Notes: a model not told the origin generated them from the letters alone. A stretch of DNA of 64,000 nucleotides from Paragonimus westermani (GCA_008508345.1 QNGE01001733.1:45060-109059); one strand, 5' to 3'; counted from the stretch's first letter, positions 21,760 to 35,035 are shown. Numbers and translations are program-made.

Positions 21760-23080
21760 TGAAAGCAAAAAACAGTTTTCGATGTCGACTGATCAAGTAC
21801 TCAGAAAAATTCTTTTGACATCAAACAAAAACACACGTATTGCAATGTGGCAACATTCCGTCGTTCATCTTAGGCCACGACCATACATTAGTGAAATAAG
21901 GATAAAATATGAATAGACACACATACATTCCTGTTATCAAGATCGTTTTAAACTGTTGTTTCAATCAGGTGCTTTTGCGCACAAAAGTTTGACAGGTGAG
22001 TCTGGATGCGTACTGCCATGTTAGATGTCAGTATCTTTGGACTCGACTGTGTGACAATATTTTAACTGAACTGGATGAGTCAACGTAGTGGTCTTTTATC
22101 ATGTGGTGTTTAGAAATCGGTAGCTTGAAAGGTTCGGCAGAGGGTTCAGTGGTTCGAAATCGTCGTTTCGTCAGCTGTCTCGACCATTTTGGAATGTGTT
22201 ACTCCCCTCCCCTTGCTGGAATCAATCATCAATACATCTACAAGCGAACCTGGACACAAGGTCGGAAACAGACAAATCAAAAGAACGACATTCGCGATTA
22301 TGTAGAGTTGGTCCTCTACTACTTTGAACTACACACAACTGTAGAGTCAAAAAAGCATGATATTGGGTAGTCTTCAGTCTGTCTTTGATATCATTTACTA
22401 GATGGTCCCCTTTGAACTGTTAAACTCTGCACATAGTTTCCCTTTGAGGCGTTCGAAGTGTCTTGTTTTGTCCAGGCACTTTTTGTAATCTTCTGTGTAG
22501 TTTGCAGGTTAGTCTGTCATCAGTAACGTGTTTGTTAAAGTATTTTGTTTTCCGCAGCTCATAAGAGCTGCAAATATTTCTGGTTATATGAAACAGGGCC
22601 TCGGTCAAACCAAACATGTGATCCTTTGGAGCAAAACCAGCAAACTAAAAATGTCGCCTTTCATAAATTGCAATAAAATCGGCAGAACAACGTAACGCAA
22701 CTACCTCAAGCCTAAAAGTGAACACATCAAACAGGTGCTAAACTGGGCTCAGTTTCTTGAAGCAAAGTCAGGTTTGAGTGAATAGAGTTAGGGTAAGAAA
22801 GATCGAAATAATCAGTCATAGTGAAAATGAATGTACCGTCAGCAGTCTTATCAGAGACTATTTGTTCAGCCATTCTTAAGATGTTAACCTAGTAACTTAT
22901 CTATTTTCACGCCATGTTAGTACAAAGGTCACCAAAAATTAATTGTAATAGGCGTCGTGCATAGTAACACGATATCATGGAGATGATAAAGTTGAAAACC
23001 TACACCACAATTTTTGTTATACAAAAAGTATCACAAAAATCAAACCTTCTCATCAATCAAGCACTTTTAAGAGGAAATCA
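21760..23080. other. No supported exon (expected TM1/TM2 region)
   Basis: The missing N-terminal exons of the tetraspanin should be upstream on the minus strand. A short hydrophobic frame near 21905-21945 (MYVCLFIFYPYFTN) has an AG before and a GT after it, but does not look like a TM1 or TM2. Confidence 0.35.
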
Positions 23081-23083
23081 GTG

Positions 23084-23133
23084 TCAGTGGACCAGACGAC
23101 TTGCAAATCCACCGCAACACACACTCCGCAGGT
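23084..23133 (-). CDS. Possible second tetraspanin CCG exon fragment
   Basis: A minus-strand acceptor tctccaaattcaag precedes 23133. The following frame reads LRSVCCGGFASRLVH then stops. CCG after a hydrophobic-polar run (IFLQIQDLRS) recalls the start of a tetraspanin EC2, but there is no good donor before the stop. It may be a decayed duplicate of the gene at 18.9-21.8 kb or chance. Confidence 0.2.
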
Positions 23134-23264
23134 CTTGAATTTGGAGAAATATATCAGGTAATGGAGGTGACACTTTGTTGGTGGGATTCATAGTGTCATA
23201 CACAACAAATTTCACGAAAAAAATGGATTTTTCTTGTAAGTATTGATTGTAAAAATGTTCTAAC

Positions 23265-23390
23265 CTTACGTATTTCTGTACATCCCACATTCGTAACACT
23301 CTTTGCCTACTAACTCTGCACACTTGTAACCGATTCCACAAATGAATTTGTTCAACCACAGTTTTTGGATGTGAGCCAGTACAACTGGGT
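23265..23390 (-). CDS. Candidate Cys-rich exon, unrecognised
   Basis: The minus-strand acceptor ccttttacccag precedes about 23390 and the donor gtaagg follows about 23265. Two frames are open; one gives a Cys-rich peptide with FICGIGYKCAEL and GKECYECGMYR. I do not recognise the family and cannot connect it in phase with neighbours. Confidence 0.2.
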
Positions 23391-23559
23391 AAAAGGAATT
23401 TTTCTATTTTCGCGACTAAAAAATAATGTGGTTAACAAATCATTTCATTCACAATTTGAAGCCTACCTTATTTCATGCCTATTTGGCCGAACAGTTGTCT
23501 TTGATTCAAAACTACTGAAAACCAGTTCCACACAATCGCTAGCGCAGTTTGTCTAACGG

Positions 23560-25780
23560 TTCTGTCCCTTTCACACACTTTGTACCGATTCACTAGAATT
23601 TGCAATGACGCTTACATAGGCGTTGGAGATCGTAAGATATTTCGTTCTACGAGTAAGTCGTCCACCTTAACTAAAGACAATTGTTCGAACATTACTTCAC
23701 TTTTTACTTTAATTATTGAGTTTTAAAATCTCCAGTAACTATGTGCCCCCTTGACCTACGGGACAATAGAAGCATTCTTGACACAGAACGTTTTCAAAGC
23801 TCCCTTCAATCAGTTAAAAACTTTCAAATGCACATGCATGCGACACTCGCAGTGAGATATTTGTCTTGTCCTGATGAAAAAGAAAATAACTGGTCAAGAG
23901 TAAACATAATCGATTAATAATACGGAAGTATGGAAATCGTTCGCAAGCCAGATTCTAATAGTACAACACAAAAATAGACACATAGTTAACTCTGAGTCGT
24001 TTAACGCAGTTATGTTCAGACCACTAAACTTATTCTGTATCAAAAACAATAGGCCTAGACCTTTGTAATTAGCGATAGAAGTAAACTTTATAAATCTCTG
24101 ATTCATACTGTGATCCTGAATGCATTGTCAAGGTAGGCCCACTGTATTCATCTAATACTACACAATATAATTTGTGCCGCTTACTGAAGACCATTTCTTC
24201 CAGAAAACAACCACCCACCTCTGTAATCAGGAAGTAAACGAATCGGATTGCCCATAACAATGTGCCCGGTAGTTGTGGTTGCTCTTTTTCGCTAAATTCA
24301 CCATCAGGACAAATTTACAATTGGATAAGTTGCATTCTGTTTCTACCGAACAGAAACCATGTTTCTTTTCATTTATCATATTAACTTATACGGGAAAAAA
24401 TGCTGTCATCTCATACGTAAGCGCAAGTACAAACTCAATGAAGCCCAATTCACTTTTAGCAGTCGAATAAAAATTGAAACCATAATTGTTTCATGATTAC
24501 TAGGACATTTCTTTTGGAAGCCAGTTATTGTCTGGGATTAATCTTTTTTTCCTACAGAGAATAATTATGTAGAATTTTACATACTGTTTAACAAGCGTAG
24601 CAACTGCAGTTGCGGAGTATCAAGCCAACCGTTGCAGTTTACCTCAATCGGTTTCTGTTTCAATGCGCAAGCACGCCAGTTTCTACACATACTTTTCAAC
24701 TGGTTGCAAGTAAGGACTGCATACGGGCCAGTCCACTGGATCAGTGTTCTGCTATGTAACCCATGTTTCTTAGAATCACATTAATCAGACGTCTTGCTGA
24801 ATCGTCAGTGTATGAAAATGTGATTTGAATGCATGAGTACGAAAGACTTTGCAGACTGCTCATCAGTGATCCACATACAACGAACACCAAGAATGAAACA
24901 CTTCCATCCCAAATCCCGCAAGTGACACACCAAACCACTAGGTTGAATGTGTTTTGATGATCGTATGTCCAGGATAAAAGTCTATATCGTCCATTGGGCT
25001 TTGAGATAGTGTTCAAGTGAAGAGTTAGATCGACTGCCTAGCTAACCAGAAGGAAGGTACTCTTTAGGGCTCTGTAAACAGCTATTGTCAACCTGCCTAG
25101 AACCAGTTGTTTCCTGATGTCAGTCAACTTAAAAGTATAAACGAAAATCTTTAATACTAGTCTCCTTCGAATATGTACTAAGCAAACCACTTTGATTGTG
25201 CACATCATACATCCCCGTCTCGTCCCGAAGTTGTTACCTCGTTGAGCTGGTCCACAGAATCCCCTTCTTTCTGCTCCACCCAATGAGTTGTGTCTCCTTG
25301 AACTTTAAAATAAAACTCTTTTCATATCCCATAAGTCTCCTGCTTTCTGTATGTATCACATTAAAATCCAGTTCTCTGCGCGTCTTTCCTCAATGTACGA
25401 CTGGATGGTATTATGCTTGCGCAAAGAGAATGGAAGTAACTATTGTGGAAGATGGAAGTTACACTCAATGTTGGAGCTGTGTAAACCACTTCTGACAAAG
25501 AAATTAGTTTCGTATGAGACAATCAGTGCACATACTGCATGAGTACATGTATATACAGGCAAGGTACAATTTCTTCGCTTTAACGAATAGGTTGTGTGAA
25601 AAACTTTACCTTCAACATTCGAAGTGAAATGTACATTTAGCATTCACACGCATTGGTTTCTAGTTTACGGTAAACTAATCAGTGAATATGTTGATTTGCG
25701 ACTTAACTCACTAGGTGCACGCAGAAACACAGTCCTCTGAATCATTTTTGAGAGTACTGGCATTAGTTTCAGTCCATTAT
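23560..25780. other. No gene recognised
   Basis: Only short unmatched open frames. A hydrophobic minus-strand frame at 24741-25016 (VSFLVFVVCGSLMSS) has no clear splice sites or family signature. Confidence 0.4.
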
Positions 25781-25908
25781 TGGAAGATACCAATGCTTGG
25801 TAAAGCTTCTCTGTGTCTTTCTAGTGTATAGAAACGGTTATGGGAGCCATTTATAATCAACTACTTGCAAGTCTACTCAGCACGTTACACTGAAACCTTG
25901 GCATTCTC

Positions 25909-26109
25909 TTGGGTAAACTTAGGAAAATCATTCCCCTTTATACCTTTGGCATACAAGACCACTTCAGACAAAGGGACCGTATAGCGATGGAATCATTGCT
26001 TGGTCATGTCCTTGCGGACATTTTCATGTTCAGACTTGAAGCGGATTGCTTGAGGGATGTGATCTTTAATTCGCTTTTTATAAACGGAATGTGGACGATA
26101 TATTTATAG
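25909..26109 (+). pseudogene. Penelope RT fragment (motif B)
   Basis: Aligns by eye with the 8340-8510 part of copy 1: a Q-x-D-x-x-A-M-x-S-x-L-G-x-x-L-A-D-I-F-M pattern. The expected Tyr-x-Asp-Asp about 30 residues later is replaced by unrelated residues. It ends in a stop. It is not functional. Confidence 0.75.
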
Positions 26110-26640
26110 GTTATGACCAAGCATTCAATCCAGTGACTTTATTACAAAAATTCAGCATGTCTTCCGGATATAACATTTAATTTTTCAAGCAGAAATTAAA
26201 GGAAAGAATAGAATTCTCAGTAATTTACTGAAACTACAGGACAGTGAAGAAATAAAAAGAAGTATGTAACGCAATGCCATGTGGAATGACCAGTATACAA
26301 ACTTCTTTAGCCTTGTCCCTCTTAAATGCAAAAGAGATCCATAGAATCGTACGGAATAAAGAGCAAGAGTGGCCTGTAGTCCAAACGAACTAAAGAAAAT
26401 CAAAACCATTTCGAAGAATTGTGCGGAAAAAACGTTACTCAGAATCCTTCATCACTCGGCATGTGAAAGAATGTATGGTACTGCCTAAGTCCATTACCGT
26501 TTAAGAAAGGCTATCTTTCTTACATTTCCTTTGTAATGGATGAATAGTTTGATATATTGAAATGACGCTTATCGAAACACAGAAAAGGCTTATCCAGCAG
26601 CTTCTTCGCATTTCACTGTAAAAACCCCGCCAGTAAACAC

Positions 26641-27033
26641 TTGACAAATCAAGGATATATTACTCAGTCGGTCTGTTATTTGTTCGACTTCCGTTCGCCG
26701 ACACAAGTATTACCAAATATATTCGACAAAACCAAAAAGTTCTCAAAGCGTATTGCTCGGTACTGCCCGAAATCCCTTAATAATTGTACGATTTGTACGA
26801 TTTTAAAGCACTTAACAAAGAGTGGGTACGCTGTTGACATTAAACAAGCGTTTTCGTTCAACCTTAAAATCCCACCGGTGTTAAGCACAGGCCTCAGAAA
26901 AGCACTGTCAGAAGAAGGAAGAAATGATCAGCATCCGTTCTTTGAGACCACATTTGTGCAAACAAAGAAAACTTTCAACCGCCTTACAGTTGTCGTGACC
27001 ATAGCTAGAGCGATGGACGCACTCTGTACATAA
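26641..27033 (+). pseudogene. Penelope C-terminal fragment
   Basis: An open frame of 130 codons. The middle resembles the Penelope region after the GIY-YIG nuclease: a Leu-x-His-x-x-x-x-Gly-x-x-x-Asp block, then AFSFNLKIP, and later the F-V-Q-x-x-K-x-F-N-R-L ending. The first 40 codons probably come from a decayed nuclease region. Frame and order agree with the RT fragment 0.5 kb upstream. Confidence 0.65.
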
Positions 27034-27150
27034 TCCACAATCCCTAGTTTAAACATTGTGCTTTACTGATCTCTCTAAATATCTATTACTCACTATTGTT
27101 CGCTGGGATGACTACGGTTACACAGCAAATGCTGCACTAATGTTATCATT

Positions 27151-30100
27151 ATTGCTTTCATTGTACACGCGACACTGCTTCTGCTCAAACCTTGGGGATC
27201 CGGGAGAGCGTAGAACAAACGGGTGATTATTTTCAAGGGAGTAGCGGGTTGCTGGAGTTCACCTTGCATGCTCGGCTAGTTTTTACTTGGCGTATTCTGT
27301 CTCATCCAGATTATGTTTTGTGGTATTTGACTTGTTGTGACTGATGTTTGCCAATATTCAGATAAGCGCTCCTGAGGGAGGCTATTTAAGGTGGTTGAAA
27401 ATTAGATTTGTAACCTTGTATTATCTTAATCCATTCGTTGGTATAACTTTTGTTTTGTAAATCTGCGTGAAAAGAATAAGACGTAATGCAGTTCGAATTG
27501 TGATGGGTTTTGACATGTTTACGTTTAACTACAGCAGGTCTAAAAACATCTAGTGATGGGTAGTTCATCAGGTATCCTGTAGTGTGACCACTAAATTTGG
27601 TGATAACACGAAGCTCGTTCATGATTACGACCTGGATAAAACACAGACTATGTAAACAATTGTCGCCTGACTTGAAGCGGTCAAACTGAATTACCAGGAT
27701 GGTTAGATGAGAAAAATGATTTAGAATATCAAGATTGCGATTATTTCGTCTACTTTCTCCAAAATGTTTTTTTTTTCATTGACTGATCTATCTGACAGAC
27801 TATAATGAATCTGCTACTGTTTAGCTCTTCACTTGTCCACGACTCTTTGAAATGAGCAGCTTGGACCGTAAGTTGTCCCTCTTCTGTGCACAACAGACTC
27901 ACAATGTGTTACCCGCTGTTTCAGTTAGTTTCTAATGTCCGAAATTTCTTAGGTACCATCATACCTGTAGCTGGTCCATCCGGTCTGAAGAAGCTTCTAA
28001 GTCAGCAGAGGACTGTTACGAGTAAAACAAATTGCATATTGCACACAAGCTTTTTCAAAAGTTTTTTCTCAGACCATTTGTTTGGATCGTTACGCGGCGT
28101 CTCTTGTCACGAGATTCGACCCTGGCAACAATATTAAGGCTCAATAGTAAACCCGATCGCTTCGCTTATTTAAAGTCCTGTGATGCGTAGATGGAACTAT
28201 ATGAAAAGACCATTACAAGAGGTTAGTCATTTGGCCAGAATCTACCGTAGGACTAAATTTGTCATTATTGCTCTGATTGGTCTTAGATAAACACTTCTGT
28301 ACGTGGCTTATGTGATAAAAATGTCGAAACATGCAGGCTGTCAGATGAATAAGAGAACCTTCCTCTTCTTTTGCGCGTTGGTTTTGAAGTCGATAAACTC
28401 CGTCAAATCAACTGGGAATAAACTTTAGATAGACAAGAAGCAATTCAATGTCACTTTGAAGGCTTTGACTACCTTCGTGTGTGTGGCGTTCAGATAACGT
28501 GGACGTCCTCTAAGTAAAACTGATGTGTGCTCGCAGTCGTTATCTTGCGTCACACTATTTGAACACTGCGGGGAAATATAGTGTTCAGCGCATGGTTCAA
28601 AAGAGAAAGTTTTTAAAATGGGGTCAATAACTTGCCCAATAAATACTCCGAGCTTACCTTTCAATACGTTACTGAGTCGATTGGATTACGATCACTAATT
28701 TCGCCGGATTTCAAAGTTATGCAGTAATGTTTTAATACCAAGTTTCCTTGGATTGTGTGTTCATCATCGTTCTAATGATTGTTTCAGTCCAAGAAATTAC
28801 TAGTGGAAAAGTCTACTTCAATCCTTGCACTTCTGAGCATGGTTTTGTCTACAGCGTGGGGGTGTAACCTATTCTCACATTTCAATTCCGAAATCAAAGA
28901 ATTTGATATCGGCACACAGGCGGTGCTGCTGTTTATTTATTTGTATGAAACACGCTACACTTCTTGAGAACCCGGTCACCCGGAGGTGAAAGGCTTTTCG
29001 GTTAATTATCAAAATCTCATCTCTATACTTTTAGAATCAGTGCCGGCGATCTGGTACAAAGTTTCTTCAGTAAATGTTACGAAACTTCAGTACACAGAAG
29101 ACCAAAATGCACTAGTTGAATTTGCTCGTAGAAGGGAGTCATCTAGATGAGATTGCCTTCACCCAAAACTTTGATATCACGGAGACTGATGTGAGGTTGC
29201 CGGACTATAGTAATTTAAGACCGACTGAACCTCTTTTCGTGAGGAAGGTTGAATGACACTTTATTCCTATGAGGACCAAAGTGTGATCCAGTGGTAGCAT
29301 TTCAATTCCAACAGAGATTTTGGATGTGAGTAGTTCACTTTTGACCATAGCGCAGACCAATATGGAGGGGTCACGGCAGCATCCTTGAAATGATTCACTG
29401 GAGACCATGGAATTAAATCACGAAAGTTTGCCAGATTACGGTTAAAAATGGAAGATTTCAACTCCTAAAGACCAATTTAGAGCCCTTGGTTGGCACCAGT
29501 TTGAGAGATAACCTTCCCCAACAGCCTTAGTGCCCACGACCCTCTGTTCTCACTGAAACAGCTTTGTGAAAAAACAAAGTAATTTGGAATAACCATAACA
29601 CCGTTAATTGTGGATTTGATATTTTTCAAAGTTGGACGACTTCGGTGAAGATACATGAATCAGCTGAACACTTGAGTTCATCAAGTATGTGATCAGGTCG
29701 TTCGGATGTTTGCTGATGAGAACCTCGTGCCGCAGTTCATGTCCAGAACCTAGTGCAGAGAAACTAGTTTTGAGACAGTGCTATCCACTCTATTGTGATC
29801 ATTGTGTGAAACATTACAGATGCACACAATACGGCTTACAGAGTCCGAAACTCAGCACTAGAAGGCAAATCTGCCTACAGATCTTCGTTTGAACATGGCC
29901 CATGTATTAGGTGTATGCTGCAGCAGCGAACGAACGCATGGATAACGTGCGTCAACGCCTGGTCATGGTTCACAGATCCAGGAAAAAACTTGCGCAGATC
30001 CTAAGTTTTCATTAATTGGGATACAATAAACGGCTAACTAAGACGGCCGCCATGAATTTCAAGATAATTTTCTGATTGATCCGTAGAACTGAGCTTTGAA

Positions 30101-32400
30101 GTGCCACTAGCAGCAGCTAATGAGCTTCATCCGCATTTATACTGTAACACCTTCACATTTTTTCTGAGGACTTACAGACGTTTTTAAGCTCTTCATATCG
30201 GATACCAAGCCTTCATATGAAGCATACCGTAGAACAACTTGGTCAAAAGGGTATACCAATATTACTATCTTTGTATCTTTAAAAAAACTTAGTACCGTGT
30301 TAATTAGAAAGTGCTACAAGTATGAGTTCAGATGATAATACCTAGGAAGAAAAAAATTCATAATATACTTATTACTTGAAGGGGACTAACCAGGGTAGTT
30401 CATTTGTAAGCATACAGTATTTAGCACAGTGGCGGCTGTGTCGCTTACAATAGACAAAACACCTGTTTTTACCATTCAAAGACGATAGCAGTGCAAAAAT
30501 ATAACCAGGAGTCTAAACGTGTCATTAACAAACCTATTTTGCAGCTCAATCACGTTTTTCACTTAACACCGTGATTTACTCACGCTCACCTTCTTTGTGG
30601 TTACAAAAATCTCCGGTCAAAACACTGAACCTTCCGTGGCTACGCATTAATAGCCCGGATCTGCCTGTTGTGTAGGAGTACCGCTTTCTTCAGAAACATC
30701 TGTAACCTAAGCTACTGGTGTTATGCAGTTAGATTTCATCAGTTTAACTAACCTGATGTCGGTGATTACCATCCTTTACTCTACCGAAGCACTACCATTA
30801 GATGATGAAATACTGAAAACAAACCTGTTAGTTGCGAGTATTTTACAGTCAAACTGGGCATATTCACAGTACTTCACGGACCTGCTGTTTTGGTGTATGG
30901 CGCTGTTATATCCTGCACGCTTATGCACGTGTGCTCTCACATTTTGGTGCATTCTTTATTTGAGTACAATGTTGTCTTACTGTTTATTGAGCCCAAATAA
31001 AGTCAGATGAGATAATACACTAGTGGTGATGAAGAGCAGCGTGATGTCCATGGACTCTGACAATGAAAGGTTCCATGTGATAGTGGATTAATACGCTACC
31101 TCGTTTAAGCAAGGGTTTTGAGAGATAGTGGATGAAACAGAACTGAAGTTACAAGAAAAACAGCTTTTTTACATCTTACTGTTAGGCAACAGGGTACACA
31201 TCAAGCAGTGCAGTGTGTCTCACTTAAAATATATGAAGACACAGAAATGTAACCCAGCATGTGTTCGTGAGAGTATCGCCGACTTAGTCCCGGCTTAGTG
31301 TACCACATATCCAGCCGATACCAAAAATGAAAAACAGTATGTTCATGGATATTCATGGTGCAAAACCAGAGATCACATTACGCATATGTAAACGAAGTCA
31401 AATTTTCACAAGCTATTTATTTCTATGGAAATGCTCTTCGTAAAAGTTTCATTTCCGCCGACTATTTATCAGTTTTAAAGTTTTGCCTTAGTCTGCATGT
31501 GCTATTACATTCTCCCACCAAACATCCAGACATCGATTTTTTGAGTACAATTGTTTCTGTCTACTACTCTCAACTGATTACACTACTAGAATCTGGACGA
31601 AGTCAGATAGAGCTTACCTTACGGACTATATTTTTTGTGGCATTTTGAGCAGCACTACAGCTCAAATGACAGATCTGGATGTGTGAGCCCATGGCAACTG
31701 TGTAACACCAGAATGCTGTATAAAACATGAGAACAGATGTTTGGTGAGAAAAATGGCGTGAATTGCAGTGAGCACTCCAATGAGCAGGGCACTTTCTAGA
31801 CGTCACCCATGAAGCTCTTGAGTCAAGTCTTAAAAGAAGACAAAAATCAGTGGGAAGCGAACGTTGACAAGTTTAGTACAGGTTGGTTCGGAATGGTTAA
31901 CCAGTGGCAAGCGCTGGTTAAAAACGGTTTGTTAAGTATGCTTAACAAAAAGGTTGGTTTGCTATATTGTACGATCGTTTTTGTAGGTAATGCGTTTCTC
32001 AAGCCGTCTAATTTTATTGTGTACAGCAGACTGTTCTGGATTATGTTGCTTTTGTGGCTAACTTAGGGCGCTTTGTTACAATTTACGTCATTTTATGGAT
32101 ATTATATGGCGCTTTGGGATAAGTTACGCTTTTTTAAGGATACTTTACGGCTGTGTTACAGTAGCCAGAATGGACTAATGGGGTTATTCTAGTGCTACAC
32201 ATTTAGGGTAGTTTAGGGTTATGCGTGTCATAAACGTAAATTATCCCTAACGTACTCTTGGAATGGTCAGTATAAAACACATCGGGTTTTTGTGTACTAT
32301 ATACATATTTGTGCTAGTGGTTTAAGAACTGAAAAATAACCTATTTAATACGTTGCTGGGTTGGTTACGTAATGAAACGGAGTACATAGCAATCTCGGAC
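27151..32400. other. Long stretch without supported genes
   Basis: About 5 kb of short, unmatched open frames. A minus-strand segment at 28495-28584, with a good acceptor (tatatttccccgcag) and the peptide CSNSVTQDNDCEHTSVLL, could be an exon but has no partner. Nothing else stands out. Confidence 0.4.
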
Positions 32401-32418
32401 AGTGCGCACGATGAATAC

Positions 32419-32518
32419 CATAAACAGTTGTTTCACTGCGATCATGGTAAGCATACCATACAATTTCTACGCACACAGCAGTAAACAACGTGGATTGTTG
32501 ATCTGGATAAACGAAATA
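32419..32518 (-). CDS. Candidate third-span exon of a four-span protein
   Basis: Minus strand: acceptor accgttatatcag before 32518, gtattc donor after 32419. In phase 0, matching the exit phase of the exon at 32792-32995, it reads YFVYPDQQSTLFTAVCVEIV then WYAYHDRSE. A modest hydrophobic stretch could be a third span, but an acidic residue sits in its middle. Weak evidence. Confidence 0.22.
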
Positions 32519-32791
32519 CTGATATAACGGTAGCATATTTATACGTCGTCTTTCAAGGTAAATCAGTTTGTTAGTTATACGCACATTCTTCCTTCGAAAG
32601 CACGTAGGGGAACGCCCTATAAACATTATAAGGCTGAAATACTAAGAATACGTTATCAGCGCTGAAGAGTGTCCACCCTTAACATGACAATACTCCTGTT
32701 ATAAGTGACCACGTACTATGGGTTTTATGTAAGTAACTTTCAAGGGTGTATTCATGCTATATATAACCAATATCTTTGCAAAACAACTCAC

Positions 32792-32995
32792 CACAAACGG
32801 CATGAATTCGGTTAAGTATGAGCACGGTATCATTGTGCATAATAAGGAAAGGATTGCTCGAATTCCATTAACCACTAGTATAGCTCCAATAACGATGAAG
32901 CTTATCGAAACGGCTTGGAAATTGGAGTATACAAAGAACTCCGCTAGCTCTAGTGAAAACTTTACGCCGAATAAGATCATAAAGACTCCGCAAAT
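32792..32995 (-). CDS. Candidate TM1-TM2 exon, tetraspanin-like
   Basis: A 204-nt exon, phase 0 at both ends: acceptor gaattccag before 32995, donor GTGAGT after 32792. It encodes two hydrophobic spans (ICGVFMILFGVKFSL, and FIVIGAILVVNGIRAILSLL) separated by a short loop, then CTMIPCSYLTEF. Spacing and the I-V-x-G-x-x-L-V-V-x-G pattern recall TM1/small loop/TM2 of a tetraspanin, although the usual GCCGA after TM2 is absent. It could be another four-span family. It lies on the same strand as the tetraspanin exons at 18.9-21.8 kb but 11 kb upstream, so it probably belongs to a separate gene. Confidence 0.4.
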
Positions 32996-33396
32996 CTGGA
33001 ATTCATCGTGCAAGTATCACAGTGTACCATAAGGATCGATTCAACAACAAAATAAAAAATCACTCCCGGCGTTATCATTTAGCGCGGTGTTTAAATTTGT
33101 GTTTGTAATTATCAAGGTCGACTGTTTGCAAACAATGCTTTCAAACAAAAGTTGGAAAATAAGGAACGCTGATTTTCATGGAGCTTTCTTTATCGACACG
33201 TTAACTTATTTAACTCAATGGTGTCTCGAATGAGCTTGCACGGTATACATTATAAATGAACTATATTTTGTCTCAATTTAAATGTAAAGTGTGATACCGC
33301 TATTCTTTTGGTATCAGTTCGTTTCCTAATCGTGTGTCATGTGCATATCTTATCAGGCCTTCATCTCACGCTTGTTTTTGCGCTTTGCTTTGACAG

Positions 33397-33601
33397 AGCT
33401 AAAACTGGAACACTTACTTCGGAAGAAGTCTGCATCGCGGTGGTTCCACGTTACAAAAATTTGGTCAAGTATAACGAGCAATGGAAGCCAGATCACTCAG
33501 CTCGCCTTTTGAATGGCAGTGCTTTCATTACCAAGATCAAATATTCACGAACCATGCTGTCAATTGAGGGCTTGGAAATCGAAAACGCTGCTGCACATAA
33601 G
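33397..33601 (+). CDS. Candidate exon, unrecognised
   Basis: The plus-strand acceptor cttgtttttgcgctttgctttgacag ends at 33396, and the exon exits through ATAAG/GTCTTT. The open frame reads KTGTLTSEEVCIAVVPRY, later SAFITKIKYSRTMLSIEGLE. If read without splicing, D-R-A-K-T-G-T-L-T-S-E-E has the spacing of a 12-residue EF-hand loop. With splicing, the Asp would be intronic. No partner exon was found. Confidence 0.25.
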
Positions 33602-33619
33602 GTCTTTATACTCTGCACC

Positions 33620-35035
33620 TTAGCAGTTGAGTACTGAGTGAATTCGCATGGTACATATCGTAAGGAGAGTATATTTCATCTTAACAGGATTTTTTACATT
33701 CCTCTTTGATCTCAAGAGGACGAGAGTTGAAAACACTCCGATACATTTGGTTAGACTCGGCTGATATCTGTTTTGCTGAAAGGAGTTCAAGGAAAGCAGG
33801 CTGTAACCCCTTTTTGGAACTTTGTCAAGCACCAAGTACAGAGTGACGGTGGGTCTAATTGTTTCAAGCAAATAAGAATCTCGGATCAGGTTGGGTCAGG
33901 TCAGATTGCAGGAGTTGCGATGGTTGCGACAATGTATCCAGTTTCCTGCACTTGTGAGCTCTGCTGATCCCAGTGTGTTGCGACAATCAGAAAAAGACAA
34001 ATTTTCACTTCATTTCACAGAAGAATCATCTTCGGAGACCGTGTGCTTGTAATCAGGAAAATCACTGACAATTTCGTGAACATATCAAGTTATTATACAG
34101 GGTCATCGTCTTCGTCTGTGCTACCTTGGGTGTTGAATACTTTGATCGACTGCTCTCCTGTCGGGGTCCACCAATAGGTCCGAAATGTAGATGAGACACT
34201 TCGTAAGGGACTACTATTACATTTATGATGAAACGAAGACGGAAAGAAACAAAAACTGGAAACAAAATGTAGAGTATACCACACTGCCCAGTTTTCAAGT
34301 TCTCGAACCAATCGAATAAACACGGATAACCAGCACACGTCACGCTTTTGCTTGAAGTCGTTAATCGTCGTGGCTAGCACCACTTCTTTCGGCCACCCAC
34401 TGCAGTATTTAAGTAATCACCCGGCAAGCAAACCGTAGTTAGCCTGCACCACACACTGGAGTCGTACTGACTCCGGCCTGACCAGACAGACAGTTGGTGG
34501 AAAAAACATTTGCGAGCTACCATTCCCCAGATATCATTACTTAAAACGAAACCTGCAACGATTTCCTTGCTTGCCAACCTACCTTACGTCTACCAACCTA
34601 ACGGCTGAAACCCCTGCATATAACGCGCCCAGGTTACCGTACCCCAAATCCTGTAATTTAGCGGACCGAACCTTCTTATTCCTCGTGCAAACCGCGCCAA
34701 GTGGAGAACACACGTCGGCCACCGCTGCATCACAACAAGAGCAAGAACAACAATTTAGGAAATATATAAATATATTGTGTACATGATAGCTAAAGATTTC
34801 TTGTTTTCACTCGTCCAGGTCCACGGTTTTTTTTGCTGACCCACTAGCAAGAGCAATCTGATGAGAGGACATTACGAGATGACATGGTACATTACCTGTA
34901 AAATCGTATCTCTCATAACTCTGCGCGCTGTGCGAACTCCATTGCGATCTTTGGCCCCCTGAAACCACCGTTTGATGAAGTGGTGCATATTGCTCTCCAA
35001 CTCCAAAGGGTAATTGTGTTCGAAACAGACGACAC
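33620..35035. other. No gene recognised
   Basis: Overlapping minus-strand frames at 34062-34383 include a hydrophobic stretch and an acidic end (GSTDEDDDPV), but no known family or splice pattern. This may be flanking sequence of the transposon to the right. Confidence 0.35.

Larger units (their letters stand above)
25860..27150 (+). mobile_element. Second Penelope-like element, decayed
   Basis: RT and C-terminal parts are colinear with the copy at 7.9-9.5 kb but much more mutated. The RT piece at 25909-26109 contains RDRIAMESLLGHVLADIFM, the motif B region (functional form AMGSxLGPxLADIFM), with the following VDD motif lost. The C-terminal piece at 26641-27033 has HLTKSGYAVDIKQAFSF and the FVQTKKTFNRL ending that parallels copy 1. 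The GIY-YIG between them is barely recognisable. A possible ribozyme relic follows at 27105-27145. Confidence 0.75.

Noticed and set aside
23850..23910. CTGATGAAAAAGAAAATAAC as a hammerhead core
   Set aside because: No stem II can form between CTGATGA and GAAA, and stems I and III have no pairing partners.
32195..32230. TTTAGGG motifs as interstitial telomere repeat
   Set aside because: Only two separated copies, not a tandem array.
33390..33440. Possible P-type ATPase phosphorylation site (FDxxKTGTLT)
   Set aside because: Two residues separate Asp from KTGT in a motif that is invariant in that family, no other ATPase blocks are nearby, and an acceptor AG falls inside the motif.
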